The position numbers and the translations under genes were made by a program. The notes below the pieces were generated by a model. It saw nothing but the letters and a program-made list of their open reading frames with translations. It was not told the origin of the DNA and did not search any database. Of a stretch of 64,000 nt of DNA, positions 35,204 through 43,030 are shown one piece after another. The DNA lies in NCBI RefSeq assembly GCF_040719375.1, contig NZ_JBFDTP010000001.1, forward strand, positions 1,364,001-1,428,000, in the 5' to 3' direction. Each line of letters begins with the position of its first letter. The first letter of the stretch is position 1. The stretch comes from Clostridium sp. AN503. Its GTDB lineage: Bacteria > Bacillota > Clostridia > Lachnospirales > Lachnospiraceae.

Positions 35204-36832
35204 ATGAAAAAGTGGAACATACTGGGCGGCATGGCGGTGATGACCATGGCCATGCTTGCGGCAACACCGGTATATGCAAAAGAGACGACCATACCGGAGG
35301 GAATCTTTGTGGGAGATTTCAGCCTTGGCGGGATGACAGAGGAAGAAGCCGGCAAGGAGATTCAGAATTATGTGAATGATATGGCAGACCGTAAGGTTAC
35401 GCTGGACATCGACGGGGAGCTTGCAGAAACTACTGCAAAGGCCCTGGGATTTGCGTGGAGCAATTTAGACGCGGTGTCGGAAGCGGCAGAGCATGCAGTA
35501 GGAGGGAATCTGATCCAGCAGTATATGGGGCTGAAGGACCTGGAAAAGGAACCGGTGCATATTCCGTTGGAGACTTCGGTGGATGAAGCAAAGGTAGAGG
35601 CTTTCATCAGTAAGAAGTGCGAAGGGCTGATGGCAGAACCTCAGAATGCCGCTATCACCCGTGTGGACGGCGCTTTCCAGATCACTCCGGGAGTCAGCGG
35701 CAAGGTGGTGGATATCGCAGCTACCGGCAAAGCGATCAATGAAGCCCTGGAGGAGCCGGATACGGACGCCCTGACTGTAAAGGCAGTTGTGGCAGTCAAG
35801 GAGCCGGATATCACAGAGGAGCAGCTTTCCACGATCAGCGATGTGCTGGGAACGTGCTCCACGGATTTCAGCAGCAGCGGCGCTTCCCGGTCCAAGAACC
35901 TTGCCAACGGCGCGGGGAAGATCAACGGACATGTGCTGATGCCGGGAGAGACCCTGTCGGGTTACGAGTGCATGCACCCGTTCACTACGGCGAACGGCTA
36001 CTACACGGCTGCGGCTTATGAAAACGGACAGGTGGTAGACAGCGTGGGCGGCGGAGTATGCCAGATCGCGACTACCCTGTACAATGCGGCGCTCCGGGCG
36101 GAGATGGAGATCACCCAGCGTCAGAACCACTCCATGATCGTCACCTATGTGAAGCCGTCCATGGATGCGGCGATCGCAGGTACTTACAAGGATATCAAGA
36201 TTACGAACAATTACAGCACTCCGATCTATGTGGAGGGCTATACCGAGGGCAGGACCCTTACCTTTACGATCTATGGCAAGGAGACCCGCCCGGCCAACCG
36301 GAAAGTAGAGTATATTTCTGAGACGTTGAGCGTATATGATCCGGGAGCGCCGGAGCAGAGGGTGGACAATTCACTGCCGCCGGGAGCCAGCCGTCGTGTG
36401 CAGTCAGCGCACAGAGGGATGAAGTCCAGGCTGTGGAAGGTTGTGACCGTGGACGGCGTGGAGACAGAGCGCACTCTGCTCCATACGGATACCTACAATG
36501 CGTCCAAAGCGATCGTGCTTGTAGGGCCGACAGCCGCTCCTGCGCAGCCGGCAGAAACTCCGGCAGCAGTCCAGCCTGAACAGACCGCTCCGGTTCCAAC
36601 GGAACCGGCAGTAGTGGAAGGGATCAATGGAGGCCCTGGCGTGACAGCCCCGGCTCCAGCCCCGACTGAGGCAGCCGCTCCGGTACAGACCGAAGCCGCG
36701 CCTCCGGCTCCGGCACCAGAGGCTCGCAGCGCCCGCCCCGGCTCCAGAAGCGCCGGCGCCCGCTCCGGAAGCTCCGGCTCCGGATGCACCTGCGGCATAA
36801 AGCAGCATAAAGATGGAGATACAAATGTATGA
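35204..36832 (+). CDS. VanW-family secreted protein with PG-binding and G5-like domains, apparent frameshift near the end
   Basis: This is a 542-codon frame. A signal peptide (1-25) is followed by a putative peptidoglycan-binding domain (about 30-205), the VanW domain (near 210-350, GHVLMPGETLSGY and DSVGGGVCQIATTLYNAAL), a G5-like region and a Pro/Ala-rich tail. In the tail the frame turns at about 36725 from Pro-Ala-Glu repeats to an Arg/Ser/Gly-rich end. Dropping one base (C at 36725) restores Ala-Pro-Glu repeats up to TAA 36798-36800. This looks like a one-base insertion or a sequencing error in a G+C-rich repeat. The protein is likely bound to or acting on cell wall; its role is unknown. 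Confidence 0.78.
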   Translation: MKKWNILGGMAVMTMAMLAATPVYAKETTIPEGIFVGDFSLGGMTEEEAGKEIQNYVNDMADRKVTLDIDGELAETTAKALGFAWSNLDAVSEAAEHAVGGNLIQQYMGLKDLEKEPVHIPLETSVDEAKVEAFISKKCEGLMAEPQNAAITRVDGAFQITPGVSGKVVDIAATGKAINEALEEPDTDALTVKAVVAVKEPDITEEQLSTISDVLGTCSTDFSSSGASRSKNLANGAGKINGHVLMPGETLSGYECMHPFTTANGYYTAAAYENGQVVDSVGGGVCQIATTLYNAALRAEMEITQRQNHSMIVTYVKPSMDAAIAGTYKDIKITNNYSTPIYVEGYTEGRTLTFTIYGKETRPANRKVEYISETLSVYDPGAPEQRVDNSLPPGASRRVQSAHRGMKSRLWKVVTVDGVETERTLLHTDTYNASKAIVLVGPTAAPAQPAETPAAVQPEQTAPVPTEPAVVEGINGGPGVTAPAPAPTEAAAPVQTEAAPPAPAPEARSARPGSRSAGARSGSSGSGCTCGIKQHKDGDTNV

Positions 36833-37422
36833 TGCGGAAAATTGAACGTGAGAACTCCGGCGGCCTGCGGGCTGGTCAGGATCTGGTGGTGGCCGGTTTT
36901 GCAGGACAGATGGGGAGCGCTATTATCGCAGCCGCAAAGAGGCAGGAGCTCCTTGCGTGGTTTTCCGCCGAATACCTGGATACGATAGAACCGGCAGATT
37001 ACATCAGTGGCGAAGGGCAGCGGCGGGGGCTGGAGTTCTGGTCCGCTTTTGGCGCTGCGGAATGTGAACCGGTGGGGGAAGGCGGGATACTTACCGCGAT
37101 CTGGAACCTGACGGGAGCATATGAGACCGGCGTGGCATTTTCCCTGCGAAAGATTCCGGTCAGGCAGGAGACCATAGAGATCTGCGAACGATTTGAACTG
37201 AATCCGTACAGGCTCTACAGCCCGGGATGTTATCTGCTGACAGCGGAGAACGGCGGACAGTTGGCAGACAAGCTGGCAGAGCAGCAGATCCCGGCCCAGG
37301 TCATTGGAAAAGTGAACCACGGTATCGCGCGGGAGATGAAGGTGCAGGACGACTGGGGGTTCCTGGAGCGTCCGCAGCCTGACGAGATCTACAAAGTAAT
37401 ACCGGATTTCCAGGTCAGGTAG
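36829..37422 (+). CDS. AIR-synthase-related C-terminal domain protein
   Basis: This is a 197-residue protein resembling only the C-terminal half of AIR-synthase/HypE/ThiL-type enzymes. GQDLVVAGFAGQMGSAIIAAAKR opens the domain. VGEGGILTAIWNLTGAYETG and IPVRQETIEICERFELNPYRLYSPG follow in the order seen in HypE-like proteins, then IPAQVIGKVNHG. The usual N-terminal ATP-binding domain is missing. Its first ATG (36829) overlaps the TGA of the VanW frame, so coupled translation is likely. It may be a decayed or stand-alone domain with an unknown partner. Confidence 0.65.
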   Translation: MMRKIERENSGGLRAGQDLVVAGFAGQMGSAIIAAAKRQELLAWFSAEYLDTIEPADYISGEGQRRGLEFWSAFGAAECEPVGEGGILTAIWNLTGAYETGVAFSLRKIPVRQETIEICERFELNPYRLYSPGCYLLTAENGGQLADKLAEQQIPAQVIGKVNHGIAREMKVQDDWGFLERPQPDEIYKVIPDFQVR

Positions 37423-37564
37423 CACAAAGATGGTCCTGGAGCTCCGGACATAATAAGAATGAAGTGGCTTCCCACCGGGAAGTCATTATCATATATTAAA
37501 TGTAACGGTTCAGGGCGCCATTTTCTTGACCGGTTACTATAAAATAACGAGGAGGCAATCTATT

Positions 37565-38047
37565 ATGAGAGAGAAAATTTTGGCAGTTATCGAAAAGAAC
37601 AGCAGAATCGACATCCATGACCTGGCGATTCTTTTAGGGGAAAGTGAAGCCGCGGTCGCCAACGAGATTGCCGACATGGAAAAAGAGCATATCATCTGTG
37701 GCTACCATACCCTGATCAACTGGGACAACACCAGCGAGGAAAAGGTAAACGCTCTGATCGAGGTCAAGGTCACCCCTCAGCGCGGCATGGGATTTGACAA
37801 GCTGGCGGAACGGATCTACCAGTACAGTGAGGTGAATTCCCTGTACCTGATGGCAGGAGCATTTGATTTCATGGTCATCATTGAGGGCAAGACCATGCGC
37901 CAGGTGGCTCAGTTCGTCTCCGACAGGCTGGCTCCGCTGGATTCTGTTTTAAGCACGGCAACCCATTTTGTTTTAAAAAAATATAAGGACCACGGCACTG
38001 TTTTAAGCGACGAGATCCAGGATGAAAGGATGCTGATTACACCGTGA
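37565..38047 (+). CDS. Lrp/AsnC-family transcriptional regulator
   Basis: This is a 160-residue protein. An N-terminal helix-turn-helix (about 1-50, DIHDLAILLGESEAAVANEIADM) is followed by a RAM effector domain (about 70-150, ALIEVKVTP and GAFDFMVIIEGK). ATG 37565 has GAGGAGG upstream. The stop overlaps the GTG start of an aminotransferase gene by 3 bases, so it probably senses the amino acid handled by that enzyme. Confidence 0.9.
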   Translation: MREKILAVIEKNSRIDIHDLAILLGESEAAVANEIADMEKEHIICGYHTLINWDNTSEEKVNALIEVKVTPQRGMGFDKLAERIYQYSEVNSLYLMAGAFDFMVIIEGKTMRQVAQFVSDRLAPLDSVLSTATHFVLKKYKDHGTVLSDEIQDERMLITP

Positions 38048-39216
38048 GAAATCCATTAAGTGATAAGATCGTTGCGATTCCGCCGTCCGGGATCCGCAAA
38101 TTTTTTGATATTGTAAGTGAGATGAAGGATGCAATCTCCCTGGGCGTAGGCGAGCCGGATTTTGACACGCCCTGGCATATCCGGGAGGAGGGCATCTATT
38201 CCCTGGAAAAAGGGCGTACCTTCTATACGTCCAATGCGGGGCTTAAGGAATTAAAAGTTGAGATACATAATTATCTGCGCCGCAGGTGTGATGTGACCTA
38301 TGATGCGGATACGGAGATCATGGTGACAGTGGGCGGCAGCGAAGCCATAGATATCGCTATGAGGGCTATGATCAACCCTGGGGATGAGGTATTGATCCCC
38401 CAGCCCAGCTATGTATCCTATCTGCCCTGCGCAGTGCTGGCAGACGGCGTACCGGTGGTGATCGAGCTGGAGGAGAAGGACCAGTTCCGCCTGACCCCGG
38501 AAAAACTTCTGGAGAAATTGACTCCCAAGTCCAAGATCCTGGTGCTCCCATTTCCAAACAACCCTACTGGAGCGATCATGGAGCGCGAAGATCTGGAAAA
38601 GATCGCAAAGATCGTGGAGGAACGTGATCTGTTTGTGATCTCCGATGAGATTTACGCGGAACTGACCTATGGAGCGGAGAAGCATGTATCGATCGCGTCT
38701 CTTCCTGGTATGAAGGAGCGGACAGTCCTGATCAACGGATTTTCCAAGGCCTATGCTATGACCGGCTGGCGGCTGGGTTATGCCTGTGCGCCGAGCGCGA
38801 TCTTGAGCCAGATGCTCAAGATCCACCAGTATGCGATCATGTGTGCGCCGACTACCAGCCAGTATGCGGCGGTGAGCGCGCTGCGTGACGGTGACGCCGA
38901 TGTGCAGCATATGCGGGAGTCCTACGACCAGAGGCGCCGTTATCTGATCCATGCTTTTGAGGAGATGGGGCTGGAGTGCTTTGAACCGTTGGGGGCATTT
39001 TACATGTTCCCCAGCATTAAGCGGTTTGGGATGACTTCAGACGAATTTGCAACCCGTCTTTTACAGGAGGAGAAGGTTGCTGTAGTTCCTGGTACGGCTT
39101 TTGGCGATTCTGGAGAAGGGTATCTGCGCGTGTCCTATGCGTATTCTTTAAAGAGCTTAAAGGAAGCTTTGGGAAGGATCGAACGATTTGTGAACCGGCT
39201 GGATGGGAAAGCATAG
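38044..39216 (+). CDS. PLP-dependent aminotransferase, class I/II
   Basis: This is a 390-residue fold-type I aminotransferase. SLGVGEPDFDTPWHIREEG lies near the N-terminus, FPNNPTGAIM and VISDEIYAELTYG carry the cofactor Asn and Asp, and NGFSKAYAMTGWRLGYA carries the PLP Lys (SKAYAMTG). RVSYAYS supplies the carboxylate Arg. The start is GTG 38044, overlapping the stop of the Lrp-type regulator (GTGA). This regulator-aminotransferase pair is common in Clostridia. Substrate specificity cannot be set from motifs. Confidence 0.92.
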   Translation: MRNPLSDKIVAIPPSGIRKFFDIVSEMKDAISLGVGEPDFDTPWHIREEGIYSLEKGRTFYTSNAGLKELKVEIHNYLRRRCDVTYDADTEIMVTVGGSEAIDIAMRAMINPGDEVLIPQPSYVSYLPCAVLADGVPVVIELEEKDQFRLTPEKLLEKLTPKSKILVLPFPNNPTGAIMEREDLEKIAKIVEERDLFVISDEIYAELTYGAEKHVSIASLPGMKERTVLINGFSKAYAMTGWRLGYACAPSAILSQMLKIHQYAIMCAPTTSQYAAVSALRDGDADVQHMRESYDQRRRYLIHAFEEMGLECFEPLGAFYMFPSIKRFGMTSDEFATRLLQEEKVAVVPGTAFGDSGEGYLRVSYAYSLKSLKEALGRIERFVNRLDGKA

Positions 39217-39249
39217 AGATTCAGGGGTTTTAAAGAAAGAATGAGTACT

Positions 39250-39294
39250 GCCCGGTACGGCGCGTTTTACAGCGGCGTGTGCCGGGCGGTTTTA
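39250..39294 (+). terminator. terminator after the aminotransferase gene
   Basis: GCCCGG (39250-39255) pairs with CCGGGC (39282-39287), with further wobble pairs inside. GGTTTTATT follows. Confidence 0.6.
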
Positions 39295-39356
39295 TTGATG
39301 AATGGTTATATTATGGAGAACTGTCATATTATGAAGAATTGCGGAGGTTATCTGAG

Positions 39357-39851
39357 ATGAATGTTGTTTTATACGAGCCGGAAATGCCGCTCAATACAGG
39401 CAATATCGGCCGCACCTGTGTGGCGACCAACACCAGGCTGCATTTGATCGAGCCGTTGGGTTTTAAGCTGAATGAAAAGGCGATTCACCGGGCTGGGCTG
39501 GATTACTGGGACAAGCTGGATGTGACGGTCTATAGTGACTTCGGGGATTTCCTGCAGAGGAATCCAGGGGCAAAGATCTATATGGCGACTACCAAAGCGC
39601 CGAAGGTGTATACGGAGGCTTCCTATGAACCGGATTGCTATCTGATGTTCGGCAAGGAGAGCGCGGGCATTCCGGAGGAGATCCTGGTAGAGCACAAGGA
39701 GGACTGCGTGCGGATCCCCATGTGGGGGGATATCCGGTCGTTGAATCTGGCGAACTCCGTGGCGATTGTGTTGTATGAAGCGCTGAGGCAGAATGGGTTT
39801 GAGAAGATGAGGCTGGAGGGGCATCTGCACAGGCTGGAGTGGAAGGATTGA
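39357..39851 (+). CDS. trmL: tRNA (cytidine/uridine-34-2'-O)-methyltransferase TrmL
   Basis: This is a 164-residue SPOUT methyltransferase. PEMPLNTGNIGRTC is motif I, LMFGKESAGIPEEIL motif II, and IPMWGDIRSLNLANSVAIVLYEALRQ motif III, with the knot. TrmL methylates the wobble base of Leu tRNAs. ATG 39357 lies behind CGGAGG; an upstream in-frame start at 39279 lies within the terminator. A G-rich hairpin follows at 39854. Confidence 0.94.
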   Translation: MNVVLYEPEMPLNTGNIGRTCVATNTRLHLIEPLGFKLNEKAIHRAGLDYWDKLDVTVYSDFGDFLQRNPGAKIYMATTKAPKVYTEASYEPDCYLMFGKESAGIPEEILVEHKEDCVRIPMWGDIRSLNLANSVAIVLYEALRQNGFEKMRLEGHLHRLEWKD

Positions 39852-39853
39852 TC

Positions 39854-39906
39854 ACAGTTCAGCGCGGGGGAGTTGGTTGGAGGGCGGGAGCTCGGGGCTG
39901 AACTGT
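39854..39906 (+). repeat. 10-bp hairpin enclosing four G tracts (possible G-quadruplex)
   Basis: ACAGTTCAGC (39854-39863) pairs perfectly with GCTGAACTGT (39897-39906). The loop has G runs at 39866-39870, 39882-39884, 39886-39888 and 39894-39897. It starts 2 bp after trmL. Confidence 0.55.
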
Positions 39907-39959
39907 AATTGATTAGCAGTAGGTGAGAAAATTTTACAGCAAAACATTGTAAAAGGGGG

Positions 39960-40012
39960 TTGAATTTTAAGTTGGCATATGCTAATATATAAATAGTTAG
40001 CAGCAACTAACT
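39960..40012 (+). promoter_or_regulatory. orphan promoter with inverted-repeat operator
   Basis: TTGAAT (39960-39965) and TAATAT (39983-39988) are 17 bp apart. TAGTTAG...CTAACTA (about 39994-40012) sits at the expected start of transcription. No gene follows before the terminator at 40091; only a 16-codon tail ending in TGA directly before it. Confidence 0.45.
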
Positions 40013-40090
40013 ACATGTGAATATTCTATACATTTCAAATGCCAGATCCATCTGACCCGTGGAACGGCAAAAAGACTCAACTCCTATGAA

Positions 40091-40124
40091 AAACCGCCCT
40101 GTCTCGCAAACAGGGCGGTTTTTT
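40091..40124. terminator. bidirectional terminator
   Basis: AACCGCCCTG pairs perfectly with CAGGGCGGTT around TCTCGCAAA, with A and T runs on the two sides. It would stop both the orphan + strand transcript and the YCII remnant on the minus strand. Confidence 0.85.
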
Positions 40125-40344
40125 ATAGTAAATAATTGTTTTTACGATTTGCAGCAATAAAATCAATCAGTTTGTATGTTGCGTATCCGCCAATAACCAA
40201 CGGTTCCCTATCGCAAAGTTCTTTTGCTTCCTCCCGGCTTTCCACTTTCAAGATATACATACCTGCTACTCCTGGATACCCTTTAAACACACCACAGATT
40301 TCCAGTTTGCCTTCATCATCCAAATTTCTTATGTTTGCAACATG
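40123..40344 (-). pseudogene. 5'-truncated YCII-like protein
   Basis: On the minus strand the frame reads HVANIRNLDDEGKLEICG, then GYPGVAGMYILKVES and EPLVIGGYATYKL, which fits the second two thirds of a YCII-domain protein. Directly before it is an in-frame TAA (40345-40347), and the N-terminal strand with the usual catalytic His region is missing. A TTG at 40323 could start a 66-residue product, but no ribosome site is seen. The gap 40348-40468 shows nothing else. It is probably a remnant. Confidence 0.6.
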
Positions 40345-40468
40345 TTATATCCCGAAAAATTAATCCATCGCATTGCGCATGAATGGGAGCTTCTACTTGT
40401 TTCATAAGTGTGATAGTCAGGCAGCAAGTGGTCTGACATGGTGGATTAGGTCAATATGACTAGACTGA

Positions 40469-41401
40469 TCAGTTCTTCTCCGCCATAAAGTTCGCAAAGA
40501 TAGCTCCCGAGATATTATGCCATACGCTGAACACTGCGCCCGGAATCGTAGCCAGCGGATATTGGGCGAAATGGGTGGCTGCCAGGGAGGTGGCAAGGCC
40601 GGAGTTCTGCATGCCGACCTCGATTGCCACGGCCTTGCATTTTGCCATATCCAGCTTGAGGGCCTTGCCGACGAAGAAGCCCAGGCCGTAACCACAGCAG
40701 TTGTGCAGGATCACAACCAGAACGATCAGAAGGCCGCTGGTCATGATCTTGGCGGAGTTGGCGGAAACCACGGCCGCGACGATGGCTACAATGGCGGTAA
40801 CGGAAACTAACGGCAGGACTTTGACAACCTTCTGGGTGATCTCAGAGAAGAAGCGGTTGATCAGGCAGCCCAGGACGATCGGGATGATGACCACCTTTAC
40901 GATGGATAAAAACATGCTCATCATATTGACATCCACAGTCTGTCCCGCAAATATGTAGGTCAAAAGCGGCGTGAGGAACGGCGCCAGGATCGTGGATACT
41001 CCGGTCATTCCCACCGACAGTGCCACGTCGCCTTTTGCCAGGTACGTCATGACGTTGGAGGAGGTCCCGCCGGGGCAGGTTCCTACCAGGATAACGCCCA
41101 CAGCCAGCTCCGCCGGGAGGCGGAACAGTTTGGTCAGCAGAAACGCCAAAAGCGGCATGATGGTGAACTGGGCCAGGCAGCCGACGATCACGTCCTTCGG
41201 CCTGCTGAATACGATCTTAAAATCATTGGCCCGCAGGGTCAGGCCCATGCCGAACATAACGATGCCCAGCAGAGTGTTGACATAGCTGGTCTTGATAAAG
41301 CTGACGCTGCCCGGAGCAAACAGGGCAAGTGCGGCGATCACCAGAACGATGGCGGCCATGTACTTTCCTACTAAATCACTGAGTTTTTCTAAGAACTTCA
41401 T
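40469..41401 (-). CDS. bile acid:sodium symporter (BASS) family transporter
   Basis: This is a 310-residue membrane protein with about nine to ten helices. MFGMGLTLRANDF, VGTCPGGTSSNVMTYLAKGDVALSV (crossing helix with Gly-Gly) and the later EVGMQNSGLATSLA are the BASS signatures. Characterised bacterial members carry ketopantoate, pyruvate-like acids or bile acids with sodium. Here a T-box leader controls the gene, so an amino acid or its keto acid is a better guess than bile acid. The gene begins behind AAAGGAGG. Confidence 0.88.
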   Translation of the reverse strand: MKFLEKLSDLVGKYMAAIVLVIAALALFAPGSVSFIKTSYVNTLLGIVMFGMGLTLRANDFKIVFSRPKDVIVGCLAQFTIMPLLAFLLTKLFRLPAELAVGVILVGTCPGGTSSNVMTYLAKGDVALSVGMTGVSTILAPFLTPLLTYIFAGQTVDVNMMSMFLSIVKVVIIPIVLGCLINRFFSEITQKVVKVLPLVSVTAIVAIVAAVVSANSAKIMTSGLLIVLVVILHNCCGYGLGFFVGKALKLDMAKCKAVAIEVGMQNSGLATSLAATHFAQYPLATIPGAVFSVWHNISGAIFANFMAEKN

Positions 41402-41475
41402 AAAAACTTCCTCCTTTTACATACCATTTTCCCAAAACCGCCAGCGCAGGTGAATGAAAATGTATCTTTAAAGAA

Positions 41476-41785
41476 CTAAAAAAGTCCTTTGCCTCTACTT
41501 CCCAATAGAGACAAAGGACTGAAATTCCTCTGCGGTACCACTCTGATTGCCATGAAACCATGGCCACTCACAATCATCTGACAATGATCAACATGATAAC
41601 GGCTGTTACCCGTTCCGGCTTACACAGATGGCATATACACCAACCTTCACCCGGACTGCTTTACAAGTGATCTTCCTGCAGGTTCCGCTGCCATGTTCCA
41701 CCGCGCCATGGCTCTCTGTAAACTTTCCCGACAGTACTTTTCCTGTTTAAACGCATTTGGCTGTGCGATTTTCTGTTATCATAAC
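41476..41785 (-). promoter_or_regulatory. T-box riboswitch in the leader of the BASS gene
   Basis: On the minus strand the leader has Stem I features (ACAGAGAG near its start, CACTTGTAAAGCAG), the T-box sequence TGGTACCGCA (41531-41540) within CAGAGTGGTACCGCAGAGG, and a long terminator (41483-41520) with a T tail. It senses uncharged tRNA and lets transcription pass when charging is low. The best specifier candidate is GTT (41642-41644) in GAAGGTTGGTGTA, which would mean valine; this is uncertain. Confidence 0.88.
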
Positions 41786-41806
41786 TCTGAATCTGACCGA
41801 TGTCAA
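41778..41806 (-). promoter_or_regulatory. promoter of the T-box transcript
   Basis: On the minus strand, TTGACA (41801-41806) and TATGAT (41778-41783) are 17 bp apart, directly upstream of the T-box leader and 18 bp from the end of cotJC. Confidence 0.8.
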
Positions 41807-41824
41807 GCAAAATTATTTAACACG

Positions 41825-42430
41825 TTACTTCATTGCTTTGTCAAATTCAGGGTTGAAATAATAGAAGTTTTTGGCATCCATGGTGGATTTGATCTTTTCC
41901 AGCGCCTCCCCAAAACGCTGGAAATGGACTACCTCCCGGGCGCGCAGGAACTTGAGCGGTTCCCGGACTTCCGGATTTTCGATGATGCGGATCAAGTTGT
42001 CGTAGGTGGTGCGGGCCTTCTGCTCTGCGGCAAGGTCCTCATGCAGGTCCGTGATCGCGTCGCCCTTGGACTGGAATTCACAGGCGTTAAAAGGCACGCC
42101 TGCCGCCGCCGTAGGCCAGAGGGCGGTGGTGTGATCCACATAGTAGGCGTCAAAGCCTGCGGTTTTGGCCTCCTCCGGGGTCAGGTTCTTGGTAAGCTGG
42201 TAGACCATGGCGCAGATGATCTCAAGGTGCGCCAGTTCCTCCGTTCCGATATCCGTTAAAAGTCCGCCCACTTCCTTACATGGCATGGTGTAGCGCTGGG
42301 AAAGATAACGCATGGAAGCAGCCAGCTCGCCGTCGGGTCCGCCGAACTGAGAGATGATGAGCGATGCTGTTTTGGGGCAGGTCTGTGTGATGTTGACCGG
42401 GAACTGCAGCCGTTTTTCATAAGTCCACAT
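41825..42430 (-). CDS. cotJC: spore coat protein CotJC (manganese-catalase family)
   Basis: This is a 201-residue protein with the ferritin-like manganese-catalase fold. It starts MWTYEKRLQFPVN; metal ligands sit in DIGTEELAHLEIICAM, DLAAEQKARTTYDNL and LRAREVVHFQRFGEAL. ATG 42430 overlaps the TAA of cotJB (TAATG). The last gene of the cotJ operon, its product is laid into the spore coat. A mother-cell sporulation promoter would be expected upstream of cotJA. Confidence 0.92.
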   Translation of the reverse strand: MWTYEKRLQFPVNITQTCPKTASLIISQFGGPDGELAASMRYLSQRYTMPCKEVGGLLTDIGTEELAHLEIICAMVYQLTKNLTPEEAKTAGFDAYYVDHTTALWPTAAAGVPFNACEFQSKGDAITDLHEDLAAEQKARTTYDNLIRIIENPEVREPLKFLRAREVVHFQRFGEALEKIKSTMDAKNFYYFNPEFDKAMK

Positions 42431-42732
42431 TATAAAGCACCTCCTTGGTTGTCCCAGGGAAGCGGTCCGTCGGACCAGGTAAAATGCTTTTGCCCCGGGT
42501 ATTTGCAGTGACTGTCGGTTTCGTTGTTGGTATCGGGACATACGCAGTCCACGGTCAGCGGCTCAAACTGGCGGGCAAACTGTTCCATAAGCTGTTTGCG
42601 CTGTGCCTTCGCCTGGCTGAAATTGTCCAGGGCGTCCGTATCGAGCGGATGGGTGTCCAGATAAAGGGTTAAGTCATTTACCACAAAGCTGATCTCCTGG
42701 ATCTGCTGTAGAAGCTGTGCGCGGTCAGCCAT
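42430..42732 (-). CDS. cotJB: spore coat protein CotJB
   Basis: This is a 100-residue protein. LLQQIQEISFVVNDLTLYLDTHPLDTDAL matches the CotJB start region, and YPGQKHFTWSDGPLPWDNQGGA the conserved end. ATG 42732, within the last codons of cotJA, is chosen over an upstream in-frame start. Its TAA shares a base with the cotJC ATG, so the three genes are translationally coupled. Confidence 0.92.
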   Translation of the reverse strand: MADRAQLLQQIQEISFVVNDLTLYLDTHPLDTDALDNFSQAKAQRKQLMEQFARQFEPLTVDCVCPDTNNETDSHCKYPGQKHFTWSDGPLPWDNQGGAL

Positions 42733-42961
42733 GATGGGCACCTCCTTTTTGTCCTGCCTTACAGGAACAGGCTTCGGGAATATTGGCGGAACCGTCCGCA
42801 GTAACATAGAACGGTTTGTCAAGCGCCGGGAAAATGGTACCCTGTTTCAGGGCTTTTTCCGGGGCGTAGGGTGTCTCCCAGGGCTGCAGGGGGACGGTTG
42901 AAATGGCGAGAACCAGGCCGGCTTCCGCTGACGGGACCGGATGACAGTTGCAGGTTTGCAT
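42725..42961 (-). CDS. cotJA: spore coat-associated protein CotJA
   Basis: This is a 78-residue protein. The typical CotJA features are VPLQPWETPYAPEKALKQGTIFPALDKPF and a cysteine-bearing end. Four Cys are present, two at the N-terminus (CNC) and two near the C-terminus (CSC). It starts behind AAAGGAG and overlaps cotJB by 8 bp. Confidence 0.9.
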   Translation of the reverse strand: MQTCNCHPVPSAEAGLVLAISTVPLQPWETPYAPEKALKQGTIFPALDKPFYVTADGSANIPEACSCKAGQKGGAHHG

Positions 42962-43007
42962 AGTTTACACTCCTTTCAGAAAACATTTTTTGTTCTTTTT
43001 TATTATG

Positions 43008-43030
43008 AGCTTAAGAGGGAAACTTAAGCT
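43008..43030. repeat. perfect 8-bp inverted repeat between cotJ and TRAP operons
   Basis: AGCTTAAG (43008-43015) and CTTAAGCT (43023-43030) flank AGGGAAA. It lies 47 bp upstream of cotJA and about 140 bp before the TRAP promoter, so it may be an operator for either. Confidence 0.4.

Noticed and set aside
41476..41785. Possible tRNA-like gene in the structured region upstream of the BASS gene
   Set aside because: Structure and motifs are those of a T-box leader; no acceptor stem or anticodon arm of a tRNA is present.
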